A stretch of DNA of 64,000 nucleotides from Pseudomonas fluorescens (GCF_001307275.1 NZ_CP012831.1:4456501-4520500); one strand, 5' to 3'; shown: positions 23,827-33,120, numbered from the stretch's first letter. Notes: generated from the sequence alone by a model not told the origin. Translations and numbers: made by a program.

Positions 23827-23835
23827 CGGCGGGTA

Positions 23836-24462
23836 TCAGTCCACGTGGTAGTGAACCGACAAGGTGCCTTTCTTTTGTGAAAGCGAGGCAATGGTGACTG
23901 TTCCCAGCTCCTGCAGGCACCGTACGTGAGTGCCGCCGCAGCCATAGGCGCACAGCTCACCGAAACCGACTTCTCGCGTGCCTTCGCGCAATGCGATCAG
24001 GCGAGGCAAATCCTCGGCAATCCACTCATCGATGCCTTGCTGGATGATTGATCTGTCCAGCTCCTGAGGATTTTCCCCTGGCTGGAATTGCACACGGCTT
24101 TCGCCGGGCCAGTGGTGGGCCTTGATCGGTTTCCAGCCACGGCTTTCGGCAAAATGGCCGATCAGGTGCCCGGCCGAGTGCAGGCGTGAATTCAGCCGCC
24201 GCCGCTGCTCATCCACACGGATCGTGGCCATGCCCGGGGCTACTGGGCGGTCGACGTAATGAATGATCTGTTGCCCGTCCTGAACGACGCGCAGTACTTG
24301 GCCGTCGTCGATCCATCCGGTGTCGCAGGGCTGCCCACCGCCCTGGGGGTGGAACAGGGTGGCGCGCAGCACCACGGCGAATTCGTTTTCCTGGGGGCTG
24401 CAGTCCAGGACTTCCACGTTGGCCTTGAGGTCATCGCTATGGAAAAAAAGGCGAAGCGTCAT
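23836..24462 (-). CDS. Alanyl-tRNA editing protein (AlaX-type)
   Basis: The 208-residue free-standing editing domain hydrolyses mischarged Ser- or Gly-tRNA-Ala. It shows FHPQGGGQPCDTG (38-49), the zinc-binding RLHSAGH (H95, H99) and GCGGTHV (C175, H179). I start it at 24462 (MTLRLFFHSDD), since the longer frame from 24531 adds 23 unsupported residues. It is divergent from a LysR-type regulator with only 90 bases between them, so it may be under that regulator's control. Confidence 0.9.
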   Translation of the reverse strand: MTLRLFFHSDDLKANVEVLDCSPQENEFAVVLRATLFHPQGGGQPCDTGWIDDGQVLRVVQDGQQIIHYVDRPVAPGMATIRVDEQRRRLNSRLHSAGHLIGHFAESRGWKPIKAHHWPGESRVQFQPGENPQELDRSIIQQGIDEWIAEDLPRLIALREGTREVGFGELCAYGCGGTHVRCLQELGTVTIASLSQKKGTLSVHYHVD

Positions 24463-24552
24463 GGTCCATACCCACATCAGAAATTGTGACGGGATTATAG
24501 GTAGCGTGTAAAAGGGTGATAATCCGTTCAAATTTCAAAGGACTGTTGCGTC

Positions 24553-25551
24553 ATGAGCACAAATCTACCGTTGCCGTTGCTCGCCGAAATGGCGGTCTTC
24601 GTCAAGGTCGTGGAGACCGGCAGCTTTTCCGAAGCGGCCCGCCAGTCAGGCTCATCGCCGTCGGCCATCAGCCGCAGCATTTCTCGCCTGGAGAAAGCCC
24701 TGGCGACCCGATTGCTGCAGCGCACCACCCGCAAGTTGCGTTTGAGCGATGGCGGGGAAGAGGTGTTCAAGCGCTGCCAGGAGATGGTCGCCGCCGCTCG
24801 GTCAGTGATGGAGATCAGCGGCCAGTTCACCCAGGAAGCGGAAGGGCGCATCCGCGTCAGCGTGCCCAAGGCCGTGGGGCGTTTCGTGATTCATCCACAC
24901 ATGCCTGAATTTTTGCGCCGTTATCCGAAGGTCGATGTGGAGTTGTTCCTGGAGGATCGGCCGGTCGACCTGATCGATGATCACGTCGACCTGGCTATCC
25001 GGATTACCGATCAACCATCAGCCGGGCTGGTGGGGCGCCAGTTGCTGACCATTGACCACCTGCTCTGTGCCACGCCGCAATACCTGGCGGAACACGGTGT
25101 TCCCACGCATCCCCACGATTTGCTGGAGCACAGTTGCATTTACTTGGGCGAAACGCCCAATGACGCGCGTTGGAAATTCAAGAAAGGCAGCAAGTCGGTC
25201 ACCGTAGGCGTGCGCGGACGCTATGCGGCCAATCACACGGGGGTACGGTTGGGGGCGGTCTTGCAGCACATCGGCATCGGTAGCCTGCCGTATTTCACCG
25301 CCCGTCACGCCTTGGAACAGGGGTTGATCGTGCAGGTATTGGCCGACTGGACGTTCCTCGCTTCGTACCACGGTGGCTTGTGGTTGCTGCATTCGCCGAC
25401 CCGCTACCTGCCGCCGAAGCTGCGGGTGTTCATTGATTATCTGGTGGAGTGCCTGGCGAAGGAGCCGACCTTGAACAAGGTGGCGGGAGGAGGGCGTTCC
25501 AGCAAGGTCGCGGCGCACTATGAGTTGCCGGAAAGTGACGGGTTGTTCTGA
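24553..25551 (+). CDS. LysR-family transcriptional regulator
   Basis: The 332-residue protein has an N-terminal winged helix-turn-helix (MAVFVKVVETGSFSEAARQSG, then SPSAISRSISRLEKAL; residues 13-60) and a two-lobed effector domain. It belongs to the broad CrgA-like group, whose ligands are mostly unknown. Its neighbour, divergent at 90 bases, is the AlaX-type gene. The stop codon is immediately followed by a REPIN. Confidence 0.92.
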   Translation: MSTNLPLPLLAEMAVFVKVVETGSFSEAARQSGSSPSAISRSISRLEKALATRLLQRTTRKLRLSDGGEEVFKRCQEMVAAARSVMEISGQFTQEAEGRIRVSVPKAVGRFVIHPHMPEFLRRYPKVDVELFLEDRPVDLIDDHVDLAIRITDQPSAGLVGRQLLTIDHLLCATPQYLAEHGVPTHPHDLLEHSCIYLGETPNDARWKFKKGSKSVTVGVRGRYAANHTGVRLGAVLQHIGIGSLPYFTARHALEQGLIVQVLADWTFLASYHGGLWLLHSPTRYLPPKLRVFIDYLVECLAKEPTLNKVAGGGRSSKVAAHYELPESDGLF

Positions 25552-25641
25552 CGGGCCTCATCGCGAGCAAGCTCGCTCCCACACTGGCTGCGGTTGATCA
25601 TGACTTTCTGTGGGAGCGAGCTTGCTCGCGATGAGGCCCGT
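25551..25641. repeat. REPIN abutting the LysR stop codon
   Basis: ACGGGCCTCATCGCGAGCAA at the left pairs with its exact complement ending in GATGAGGCCCGT at the right, giving arms of 33 bases with a loop of about 25. The left arm's first base is the last base of the LysR TGA stop codon. It carries the GTGGGAGCGAGC core in inverted orientation. Confidence 0.9.
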
Positions 25642-25666
25642 CCAGGCAACACATTTGGGCAAGGCC

Positions 25667-25704
25667 AAAAAAAGGCCCGCCGGTTTAACCGTGCGGGCCT
25701 TTTG
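25667..25704 (-). terminator. Rho-independent terminator of the PA2817-like gene
   Basis: On the minus strand GGCCCGC, ACGGTTAAACCG and GCGGGCC form a stem-loop followed by a T tract, 16 bases after the stop codon. An A tract on the other side could also let it serve the plus strand. Confidence 0.85.
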
Positions 25705-25719
25705 CATGACGGATCGCAA

Positions 25720-26127
25720 TCAGTGCTTGCTGTCCTGGTCCGACATCGCCAGCAATTGCTTTTCCTGGTTCCAGTCGAAAGGTTCGTCGTTTTGCTCGGC
25801 TTCGAAACGACGTTCTTCCAGGGCCTGGTACAGGGCGATTTCTTCGTCAGGCATGTAGTGCAGGCAGTCACCGGCGAAGTACCAGAGCAGGTCGCGAGGC
25901 ACCAGGTGGGCGATCTGTGGGTAACGCACGATCACTTGGCACAGGAGGTCCTGGCCCAGGTACTGGCTTTCGATCGGGTCGACGGGCAATTGCGCGCGCA
26001 ACTCGTCGAAGCGCTCCAGGAACAAGGCGTGGCTTTCTTCGGGCACCTGTTCGGCCTCACCCACGGCGACCAGGATGCTGCGCAAGTGGTCAAGCAAGAC
26101 AAGGTGATCGGCAACGACATTGGACAC
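25720..26127 (-). CDS. Conserved hypothetical protein, PA2817-like
   Basis: I start this at a GTG (26127) with GAGG nine bases upstream, giving 135 residues; an ATG seven codons earlier (26148) is the alternative. The sequence is rich in acidic residues and contains DLLCQVIVRYPQIAHLVPRDLLW and DEEIALYQALEERRFEAEQ. I recognise it as the small protein that neighbours the FadE-type gene in pseudomonads, but no function is known. No membrane segment or catalytic motif is visible. Confidence 0.8.
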   Translation of the reverse strand: MSNVVADHLVLLDHLRSILVAVGEAEQVPEESHALFLERFDELRAQLPVDPIESQYLGQDLLCQVIVRYPQIAHLVPRDLLWYFAGDCLHYMPDEEIALYQALEERRFEAEQNDEPFDWNQEKQLLAMSDQDSKH

Positions 26128-26243
26128 GAGATAAGTCCTCAAGAGCAAAACGGGCGCAGGAGTATAAAGCCCTTGCGCCCGCTTTTATAGATGAAGAGCT
26201 GTAGGTGAAGAGCTACAGGTGACGGTGTACCTGGCCGTCAGTA

Positions 26244-28691
26244 TCAACGGACCTTGTCTGGCGCCAGCGTCAGTTCGGCCTTGTCGAAATCATCCACGTC
26301 GATGACTTTGCGCCGCGCCGCCTCGGCTGCGCGCAAGGCCTGCGCTTCACCGGCTTGCAGCACGCCGGCCTCCAGGGCCGCATCGATGAGGGGTTCGCCA
26401 GGCGCCGGGTTGAGCTGCCCCTGCTTGAGCGCACCGTGCAGTTTCTTGTGCAGCGGATGGGCGGCCGCCAGCAGGTCGGCGGCGTGTTGCAGGGCGCCCA
26501 CCGGATCGTCGGTCGATTGCGGGCGATAGCAACCCTGCAGCAACTCTTCGAGAGTCGGATCACCCTTGGGCCGGCCGATGACCGCGGCCACCTCGGCGTC
26601 GAGCCTGTCGCTCGGGCCCTTGTGACGCCGACCGAAGGGGAACACCACCAGGCGCAACAGGCAACCCAGTACCCGGTTCGGGAAGTTGCTCAGCAGTTCA
26701 TCCAGCGCACGTTCCGACTGGCCGAGGCTTTCTTCCATGGCCCAGGTGAACAGCGGCGTCATGTGGTCCGGCGAATCCAGGTCGTGATAACGCTTGAGCG
26801 CGGCGGACGCCAGGTACAGGTTGCTCAAGACGTCACCCAGGCGGGCCGACAAGCGTTCGCGGCGTTTGAGCTCTCCGCCCAGCAGCATCATGCTCAAGTC
26901 CGCCAGCAGCGCGAATGCCGCGGCCTGCCGGTTGAGGGCGCGGAAATACCCCTGGCTCAAGGCATTGCCGGGGGCCCTCTCGAAATGCCCCAGGCCCAGG
27001 TTGAGCACCAGGGTGCTGGCGGCGTTGCTGACGGCGAAACCGATGTGCTTGAGCAGCAAGGCATCGAACTCGACCAGCGCCTGGTCCTTGTCTTCACGGG
27101 TTGCCAGGGCCATTTCCTTGAGGACGAACGGATGGCAGCGAATGGCGCCCTGGCCGAAGATCATCAGGTTGCGCGACAGAATGTTCGCGCCTTCGACCGT
27201 GATGAAGATTGGCGCACCTTGCCAACTGCGCCCCAGGTAATTGTTCGGGCCCATGATGATGCCCTTGCCGCCATGTACGTCCATGGCGTGGCTGATGCAC
27301 TCGCGACCACGCTCGGTCAGGTGGTACTTGAGAATGGCCGACAGCACCGAAGGTTTTTCCCCCAGGTCCACGGCGTTGGCGGTCAGCATGCGTGCCGCAT
27401 CCATCAACCAGGCGTTGCCGCCGATGCGCGCCATGGCCTCCTGGATACCTTCGAACGCCGACAACGGTACGTTGAATTGTTCGCGGACCTGGGCGTACTG
27501 GCCCGTCACCAGGCTGGTGAACTTCGCAGCGCCGGTGCCCACCGCGGGCAGGGAAATCGAGCGCCCGACCGACAGGCAGTTCATCAGCATCATCCAGCCC
27601 TTGCCGAGCATGGCCTGACCGCCGATGAGGAAGTCCAGCGGGATGAACACGTCCTTGCCCCAGTTCGGTCCGTTCATGAACGCGGCGCCCAGGGGCAGGT
27701 GACGGCGGCCGATATGCACGCCTGGGGTGTCGGTGGGAATCAAGGCGAGGCTGATGCCCAGGTCTTCTTCGTCACCCAGCAGGTGGTCGGGGTCATACGC
27801 CTTGAAGGCCAGGCCCAGGAGCGTGGCCACCGGGCCGAGGGTGATGTAGCGTTTTTCCCAGTTCAGGCGCAGGCCGAGGGTCTCCTGGCCCTCCCATTCA
27901 CCCTTGCAGATGATGCCGGTGTCGGGCATCGCCCCGGCGTCGGAGCCGGCCAGCGGCCCGGTCAGGGCGAAGCAGGGGATATCGTCGCCGCGGGCCAGTC
28001 GCGGCAGGTAATGGTCGCGTTGCTCGTCGGTGCCGTAGTGCAGCAGCAGTTCGGCCGGGCCGAGGGAGTTGGGGACCATCACGGTGGAGGCCAGGTCACC
28101 GCTGCGCGTGGCCAGTTTCATCGCGACCTGGGAGTGGGCATAGGCGGAGAAGCCCTTGCCGCCATATTCCTTGGGAATGATCAGCGCGAAGAACCCGTGC
28201 TCCTTGATATGGGCCCAGGCTTCAGGGGGCAGGTCCATGGCCTGACCGATCTGCCAGTCGCTGACCATCGCGCAGAGGGCTTCGGTAGGGCCGTCGAGGA
28301 ACGCCTGCTCTTCCTCGGTCAGTTGCACCTTGGGGTAGGCCAGCAGCACGTCCCAGTCCGGGCGGCCGCTGAACAGTTCGCCATCCCACCACACCGTGCC
28401 GGCATCGATGGCGTCGCGCTCGGTCTCGGACATGGGCGGCAGGGTTTTCTGGAACCAGTCGAACATCGGCGCGCTGAAATATTTGCGGCGCAGGTCCGGT
28501 AGCAGCAGCGGGGCCGCGACAGCCGCGAGCACCACCCAGAGGATCAGCATCAGCCAGCCGGGCGCGTGGCTGAAAATGCCCATGGCCAACAGGTAGACCG
28601 CGACGATACCCAGCGCGGGCAGCGGTGCGGTGCGTCGATGCGCCAGCCAGGCGATCCCGACAACCAGGACCAGTATCCACAACAACAGCAT
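26244..28691 (-). CDS. fadE: Large acyl-CoA dehydrogenase, FadE type
   Basis: The 815-residue protein matches the length of gammaproteobacterial FadE, the FAD-dependent first enzyme of fatty acid beta-oxidation. Residues 1-50 are two hydrophobic segments (LLLWILVLVVGIAWLAH, then AVYLLAMGIFSH), which place it at the membrane. The dehydrogenase core follows (FALIIPKEYGGKGFSAYAHSQ, CFALTGPLAGSDAGAMPDTG, MDVHGGKGIIMGPNNYLGR), with a FadE-specific C-terminal extension. The start at 28691 has GGAGG seven bases upstream; a longer frame from 28712 is less likely. Confidence 0.93.
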   Translation of the reverse strand: MLLLWILVLVVGIAWLAHRRTAPLPALGIVAVYLLAMGIFSHAPGWLMLILWVVLAAVAAPLLLPDLRRKYFSAPMFDWFQKTLPPMSETERDAIDAGTVWWDGELFSGRPDWDVLLAYPKVQLTEEEQAFLDGPTEALCAMVSDWQIGQAMDLPPEAWAHIKEHGFFALIIPKEYGGKGFSAYAHSQVAMKLATRSGDLASTVMVPNSLGPAELLLHYGTDEQRDHYLPRLARGDDIPCFALTGPLAGSDAGAMPDTGIICKGEWEGQETLGLRLNWEKRYITLGPVATLLGLAFKAYDPDHLLGDEEDLGISLALIPTDTPGVHIGRRHLPLGAAFMNGPNWGKDVFIPLDFLIGGQAMLGKGWMMLMNCLSVGRSISLPAVGTGAAKFTSLVTGQYAQVREQFNVPLSAFEGIQEAMARIGGNAWLMDAARMLTANAVDLGEKPSVLSAILKYHLTERGRECISHAMDVHGGKGIIMGPNNYLGRSWQGAPIFITVEGANILSRNLMIFGQGAIRCHPFVLKEMALATREDKDQALVEFDALLLKHIGFAVSNAASTLVLNLGLGHFERAPGNALSQGYFRALNRQAAAFALLADLSMMLLGGELKRRERLSARLGDVLSNLYLASAALKRYHDLDSPDHMTPLFTWAMEESLGQSERALDELLSNFPNRVLGCLLRLVVFPFGRRHKGPSDRLDAEVAAVIGRPKGDPTLEELLQGCYRPQSTDDPVGALQHAADLLAAAHPLHKKLHGALKQGQLNPAPGEPLIDAALEAGVLQAGEAQALRAAEAARRKVIDVDDFDKAELTLAPDKVR

Positions 28692-28927
28692 ATGTAATCC
28701 TCCGTGAACCAAGGCAAAACCGACTTTCAGAGCTTAGACGGCATCTGCAAAACCGGCAGTCGGCGCGATGTGATTGAATTCCTGGGAAACCCTGGTTGCA
28801 TTGCGCCAGTCTGGTTGGCAACAGCCGCGGGAAATCGTTCGTTAATAAGGTGAGAAAACGCCATTGTTTGGCCGGAATGCCGTTATCCCTGGGCCGGGGC
28901 TGTGGATAAACTCGAGGCAAGCCCTCC

Positions 28928-29053
28928 GTAGGAGCTGCCGAAGGCTGCGATCTTTTGATCTTGATCTTGATCTTGATCTTGATCTTGATCTTTCGCTTGC
29001 GATTCAACTGTCTGGGACAAGATCGCAGCCTCGTTGCACTCGACAGCTCCTAC
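28928..29053. repeat. REP-like palindrome with an internal GATCTT hexamer run
   Basis: GTAGGAGCTG...GGCTGCGATCTT at the left pairs with AAGATCGCAGC...CAGCTCCTAC at the right. The loop carries six perfect tandem GATCTT hexamers at 28957-28992 and one more at 28949-28954. The rest of the gap between the fadE-type gene and the transglutaminase gene (28692-28927) shows nothing beyond promoter-like sequence. Confidence 0.85.
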
Positions 29054-29087
29054 GCGGGGGGATGTTTTTCCAGAGGTCTTTCCTTAT

Positions 29088-29747
29088 ATGCAGCAATACC
29101 TGAACCCCGGCCGCTTCATCGACAGCGATCACCCCGTGGTCATCGACTTCGCCGAAAACCACCGCGGCACCGAGCGCGACCCGCGGGCCCAGGCGGTCAG
29201 CCTGTATTACGCTGTGCGTGAGGCGGTGCGCTACAACCCCTATACCTTCAGTCGCGACCCGGCAACCTTGCGCGGCAGTTACGCGCTGGCTGCGAGTGAA
29301 AGCTATTGCGTGCCCAAGGCCACCTTGCTGGCCGGCTGCGCCCGGCATTGCGGCATCCCGGCGCGGATCGGCCTGGCGGATGTGCGCAACCACCTGTCCA
29401 CCCCGCGTCTGCTGGAACTGCTCAGAAGCGACGTGTTCGCCATGCACGGTTATACCGAGCTGTACCTGAACGACCGCTGGGTCAAGGCCACGCCGGCTTT
29501 CAACCAGGGCTTGTGCGCGTTGTTCGACGTGGCCCCGCTTGAATTCGACGGTCGCCACGACAGCGTCTTCCACCCGTTCAATCGGCAAGGAGCGAAGCTG
29601 ATGGAGTACATCACCGACCATGGCCAGTTCGCCGACGTGCCCGAGGCATTCTTCTTCGAACACCTGGAGAAGTGCTACCCGCACCTGTTCGGCGAACAGG
29701 TGCCGCGCCTGCTCGGCGACATGCAGGGCGATTTGAGTCGCGCCTGA
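29088..29747 (+). CDS. Transglutaminase-like cysteine protease-fold protein
   Basis: The 219-residue protein fits the transglutaminase-like family. The catalytic cysteine is probably in ESYCVPKATLLAGCARHCGIPAR, and the histidine in MHGYTELYLNDRW, with a downstream aspartate. GAGG lies about 13 bases before the ATG, rather far, so the start is provisional; the upstream ATG at 29034 falls in the REP-like repeat and is unlikely. The function may be a peptidase or a cross-linking enzyme; its substrate is unknown. A glutathione transferase gene follows 44 bases later. Confidence 0.8.
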   Translation: MQQYLNPGRFIDSDHPVVIDFAENHRGTERDPRAQAVSLYYAVREAVRYNPYTFSRDPATLRGSYALAASESYCVPKATLLAGCARHCGIPARIGLADVRNHLSTPRLLELLRSDVFAMHGYTELYLNDRWVKATPAFNQGLCALFDVAPLEFDGRHDSVFHPFNRQGAKLMEYITDHGQFADVPEAFFFEHLEKCYPHLFGEQVPRLLGDMQGDLSRA

Positions 29748-29791
29748 TCCGGCGTATGCTGCTGCGGCATTTATCCATCGAGGACGCCGTG

Positions 29792-30415
29792 ATGCTGAAG
29801 ATATGGGGCCGGAAAAATTCATCGAATGTGCGCAAGGCATTATGGTGCGCGGAGGAGTTGGGGCTGGCCTACGAGGCCATCGATGCGGGCGGGGCGTTCG
29901 GTGTGGTGGACACGCCCGAGTACCGCGCGAAAAACCCCAACGGCCGCGTGCCGATGATCGAGGACGACGGCTTCGTGCTCTGGGAATCCAACACCATCGT
30001 GCGTTACCTGGCGGCCCGTCATGCGTCGGGTTCGGCCTGGTATCCTGCTGACGTACAGGCCCGGGCCCAGGCTGAAAAATGGATGGACTGGACCACGTCC
30101 AGCTTTGCCGCACCGTTTCGCACGGTGTTCTGGGGCGTCTTGCGCACCCCGGCCGAACAACAGGATTGGACGGCCATCCATGCGGCGATCAAGGAGTGCG
30201 ACGATTTGCTGGCCATGGTCGAGCGCACCTTGAGTGAACAGCTTTACCTGTCGGGTGATGAAATCGGCATGGGCGACATTCCCCTGGGCAGTTTCATTTA
30301 TGCCTGGTTCGAGATGCCCATCCAGCGCGCCGAGCGGCCTGCCGTACAGGCCTGGTACGCGCGGTTGCAGCAGCGCCCGGCCTACCGCAAAGCCGTCATG
30401 ACCGCGTTGACTTAA
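29792..30415 (+). CDS. Glutathione S-transferase family protein
   Basis: The 207-residue protein has a thioredoxin-like N-terminal half (MLKIWGRKNSSNVRKALWC, with NGRVPMIEDDGFVLWESNTI as the glutathione-binding segment) and an all-helical C-terminal half. The N-terminal SSNV may supply the catalytic serine. GAGG lies nine bases before the ATG. It may be cotranscribed with the preceding gene; no specific substrate can be named. Confidence 0.9.
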   Translation: MLKIWGRKNSSNVRKALWCAEELGLAYEAIDAGGAFGVVDTPEYRAKNPNGRVPMIEDDGFVLWESNTIVRYLAARHASGSAWYPADVQARAQAEKWMDWTTSSFAAPFRTVFWGVLRTPAEQQDWTAIHAAIKECDDLLAMVERTLSEQLYLSGDEIGMGDIPLGSFIYAWFEMPIQRAERPAVQAWYARLQQRPAYRKAVMTALT

Positions 30416-30550
30416 TACCTACTATCAACACACTTGACTGTACTTGTGCGGCGACGCCAAGCACCATTGCCTTGGTGCGCCGTGTTGCATTGCTCGCCGC
30501 CCGCCCTTATCTATTCTTTTCTTCCCTCCCTTCTTGGTGCGTAATCCGAT

Positions 30551-31483
30551 ATGAGTTCCGCTCTGTCCATCCGGCAGCTAACCAAAACCTACGGCAACGG
30601 TTTCCAGGCCTTGAGTGGTATCGATCTGGACGTCGCCGAAGGTGATTTCTTCGCCTTGCTCGGCCCTAACGGTGCCGGCAAATCCACCACCATCGGCATT
30701 CTTTCCACCCTGGTGAACAAGACCAGCGGCACGGTGAACGTGTTCGGTCATGACCTGGACCGCGAGCCCGCAGCCCTCAAGCGCTGCATCGGCGTGGTGC
30801 CCCAGGAATTCAACTTCAACCAGTTCGAAAAGACCTTCGACATCGTCGTGACCCAGGCCGGTTATTACGGCATCCCGCCAAAGATCGCCAACGAGCGCGC
30901 CGAGCAGTACCTGACCCAATTGGGCCTGTGGGACAAGCGTGACGTGCCGTCCCGTTCACTGTCCGGCGGCATGAAGCGTCGCCTGATGATCGCCCGCGCA
31001 CTGGTGCATGAGCCGCGCCTGCTGATCCTCGACGAACCGACCGCTGGCGTGGACATCGAGCTGCGTCGCTCGATGTGGAGTTTTTTGACCGAGCTGAACC
31101 AGAAAGGCATCACCATCATCCTCACCACCCATTACCTAGAAGAGGCTGAGCAGTTGTGCCGCAACATCGGCATCATCGACCACGGCACCATTGTCGAGAA
31201 CACCAGCATGCGCCAGTTGCTCAGCCAACTGCATGTGGAAACCTTCCTGCTGGACCTGAAACACGACCTGAAGACCGCGCCCCAGCTCGTCGGCTATCCG
31301 GCCCGCCTGGTGGACAGCCATACCCTGGAAGTGCAGGTGGACAAAGCCGTGGGCATCACCGGGCTGTTCACCCAACTGGCTCTGCAAAACATTGAAGTGC
31401 TGAGCCTGCGCAACAAAACCAATCGCCTCGAGGAGTTGTTCGTGTCCCTGGTGGAGAAGAATCTGGCGAAGGTGGCGGTATGA
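30551..31483 (+). CDS. ABC-2 type exporter, ATP-binding subunit (YadG-like)
   Basis: The 310-residue ATPase has Walker A GPNGAGKS (38-45), the Q-loop VVPQEF, the signature LSGGMKRR, Walker B LLILDEPT and the switch histidine TTHYL. It overlaps the permease gene by four bases. The pair resembles E. coli YadG/YadH and exports an unknown substrate across the inner membrane. Confidence 0.94.
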   Translation: MSSALSIRQLTKTYGNGFQALSGIDLDVAEGDFFALLGPNGAGKSTTIGILSTLVNKTSGTVNVFGHDLDREPAALKRCIGVVPQEFNFNQFEKTFDIVVTQAGYYGIPPKIANERAEQYLTQLGLWDKRDVPSRSLSGGMKRRLMIARALVHEPRLLILDEPTAGVDIELRRSMWSFLTELNQKGITIILTTHYLEEAEQLCRNIGIIDHGTIVENTSMRQLLSQLHVETFLLDLKHDLKTAPQLVGYPARLVDSHTLEVQVDKAVGITGLFTQLALQNIEVLSLRNKTNRLEELFVSLVEKNLAKVAV

Positions 31484-32265
31484 GCATGAGTTCCGAACTG
31501 CGCCCCAACCTCATCGCCCTCAATACCATCGTTTACCGTGAAGTCCGGCGCTTCATGCGGATCTGGCCGCAGACGCTGCTGCCGCCGGCCATCACCATGG
31601 TCTTGTACTTCGTGATCTTCGGTAACCTGATCGGCCGGCAGATCGGCGACATGGGTGGCTTCACGTACATGGACTACATCGTGCCGGGGCTGATCATGAT
31701 GTCGGTGATCACCAACTCCTACGGCAACGTGGTGTCGAGTTTCTTCGGCAGCAAGTTCCAGCGCTCGATCGAAGAGCTGATGGTCTCGCCGGTGTCGCCC
31801 CATACGATCCTCATCGGCTACACCTTGGGCGGTGTCCTGCGCGGCCTGGCGGTGGGCCTGATCGTGACCCTGCTGTCGTTGTTCTTCACCGATTTGCAGG
31901 TGCATCACCTGGGGGTGACGGTCTTGGTGGTGGTGCTCACGGCCACGATCTTTTCGCTGCTGGGGTTCATCAATGCCGTGTTTGCGCGCAACTTCGATGA
32001 CATCTCGATTATCCCGACGTTCGTGCTCACGCCGCTGACTTACCTGGGCGGGGTGTTCTACTCGATCTCCCTGTTGCCGCCGTTCTGGCAGACCGTATCC
32101 CTGGCCAACCCGGTGCTGCACATGGTCAACGCGTTCCGCTACGGCATCCTCGGGGTGTCGGACATCAAGATCAGCATCGCCATCACCTTCATGCTGGTGG
32201 CAACCGTGGTGCTCTACATCGGCTGCGCGCGGTTGCTGGTCAGCGGGCGCGGCATGCGCACCTGA
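31480..32265 (+). CDS. ABC-2 type exporter, permease subunit (YadH-like)
   Basis: The 261-residue permease has six hydrophobic segments and the ABC-2 family phrases FVIFGNLIGRQIG, MDYIVPGLIMMSVI and TPLTYLGGVFYSISLLPP. It pairs with the preceding ATPase, and the genes overlap by four bases. The substrate is not evident. Confidence 0.93.
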   Translation: MSMSSELRPNLIALNTIVYREVRRFMRIWPQTLLPPAITMVLYFVIFGNLIGRQIGDMGGFTYMDYIVPGLIMMSVITNSYGNVVSSFFGSKFQRSIEELMVSPVSPHTILIGYTLGGVLRGLAVGLIVTLLSLFFTDLQVHHLGVTVLVVVLTATIFSLLGFINAVFARNFDDISIIPTFVLTPLTYLGGVFYSISLLPPFWQTVSLANPVLHMVNAFRYGILGVSDIKISIAITFMLVATVVLYIGCARLLVSGRGMRT

Positions 32266-32275
32266 CCCCAGCCCC

Positions 32276-32406
32276 CTGTGGGAGCGAGCTTGCTCGCGAT
32301 GGCGTCGGGTCATTCAGTCATTTCTGGCTGACACACCGCTATCGCGAGCAAGCTCGCTCCCACATTGAAATGCATTCCCTTGCGGGGGCTTGCTCGCGAT
32401 GGCGTC
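32276..32406. repeat. REP cluster after the ABC exporter genes
   Basis: A forward REP (GTGGGAGCGAGCTTGCTCGCG at 32278), an inverted REP (CGCGAGCAAGCTCGCTCCCAC near 32342-32363) and a degenerate third REP (GCGGGGGCTTGCTCGCGATGG, 32382-32402) lie in a row. Confidence 0.88.
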
Positions 32407-32420
32407 AGTCGAAACACCAC

Positions 32421-32453
32421 AAAAAAGGCCTCCATTCCCAGGAGGCCTTTTTT
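32421..32453. terminator. Bidirectional Rho-independent terminator
   Basis: AAAAAAGGCCTCC, a short loop and GGAGGCCTTTTTT make a near-perfect hairpin with an A tract on one side and a T tract on the other. It serves the convergent ABC permease and DUF2062 genes. Confidence 0.92.
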
Positions 32454-32458
32454 GCATC

Positions 32459-32995
32459 TCACATCCGGCTTTTCTTGCGCCGCCGCCACTGTCTGGCCAC
32501 CCACCAGCGCCAGTAACTCATGGTGACGAAGTAGGCCAGGGCGCCGAGCACCAGGCCGGTCACCACCGAGCCCAGCAGGAATGGCTGCCACAAGGTGGAC
32601 AATTGGCCGCTGATCCATTCCCAGGTCAGTTCTTCGGGCAGTGTCCGGGCAGGCACATCCATCAGCCAGGCACCGGTCTGGTAGGTGCAGAAAAACACCG
32701 CAGGCATGGTGATCGGATTGGTCAGCCAGACCAGGCTCACCGCAATCGGCATATTGCCGCGCACCGTGACGGCCAGCGCGGCGGCCAGCAACATCTGCAA
32801 CGGGATTGGCAGGAATGCGGCAAACAGGCCAACAGCCATCGCCCGGGCCACGGAGTGCCGATTGAGGTGCCAAAGGTTGGGGTCATGCAGCAGGGTGCCG
32901 AGAAAACGTAAGGACTTATGTTCCCGAATGCTCTCTGGGTCAGGCATGTAACGTTTGAATAGGCGCCGGGGCATAAGGCTTCTCGGTCGGTTCAA
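32459..32995 (-). CDS. DUF2062 membrane protein
   Basis: The 178-residue protein has a basic N-terminus and the DUF2062 wording AVGLFAAFLPIPLQMLLAAALA, VWLTNPITMPAVFFCTYQTGAWL, with two or three membrane segments. A second ATG seven codons in (MPRRLFKRYM) is a plausible alternative start. The family's function is not known; it is usually found as here beside comEC in pseudomonads. It is divergent from comEC. Confidence 0.88.
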   Translation of the reverse strand: MNRPRSLMPRRLFKRYMPDPESIREHKSLRFLGTLLHDPNLWHLNRHSVARAMAVGLFAAFLPIPLQMLLAAALAVTVRGNMPIAVSLVWLTNPITMPAVFFCTYQTGAWLMDVPARTLPEELTWEWISGQLSTLWQPFLLGSVVTGLVLGALAYFVTMSYWRWWVARQWRRRKKSRM

Positions 32996-33120
32996 CGCAG
33001 TAAAGGCCGCAAGTATGTCTGGATTCTACGGCTGACAGATTCAGACTTTGTGACAATTGATAACGCCGGGGGTGCCGCTGAGCGTCTATGCCTGAAGAGG
33101 GGCACTCTAAAGGACGGGTT

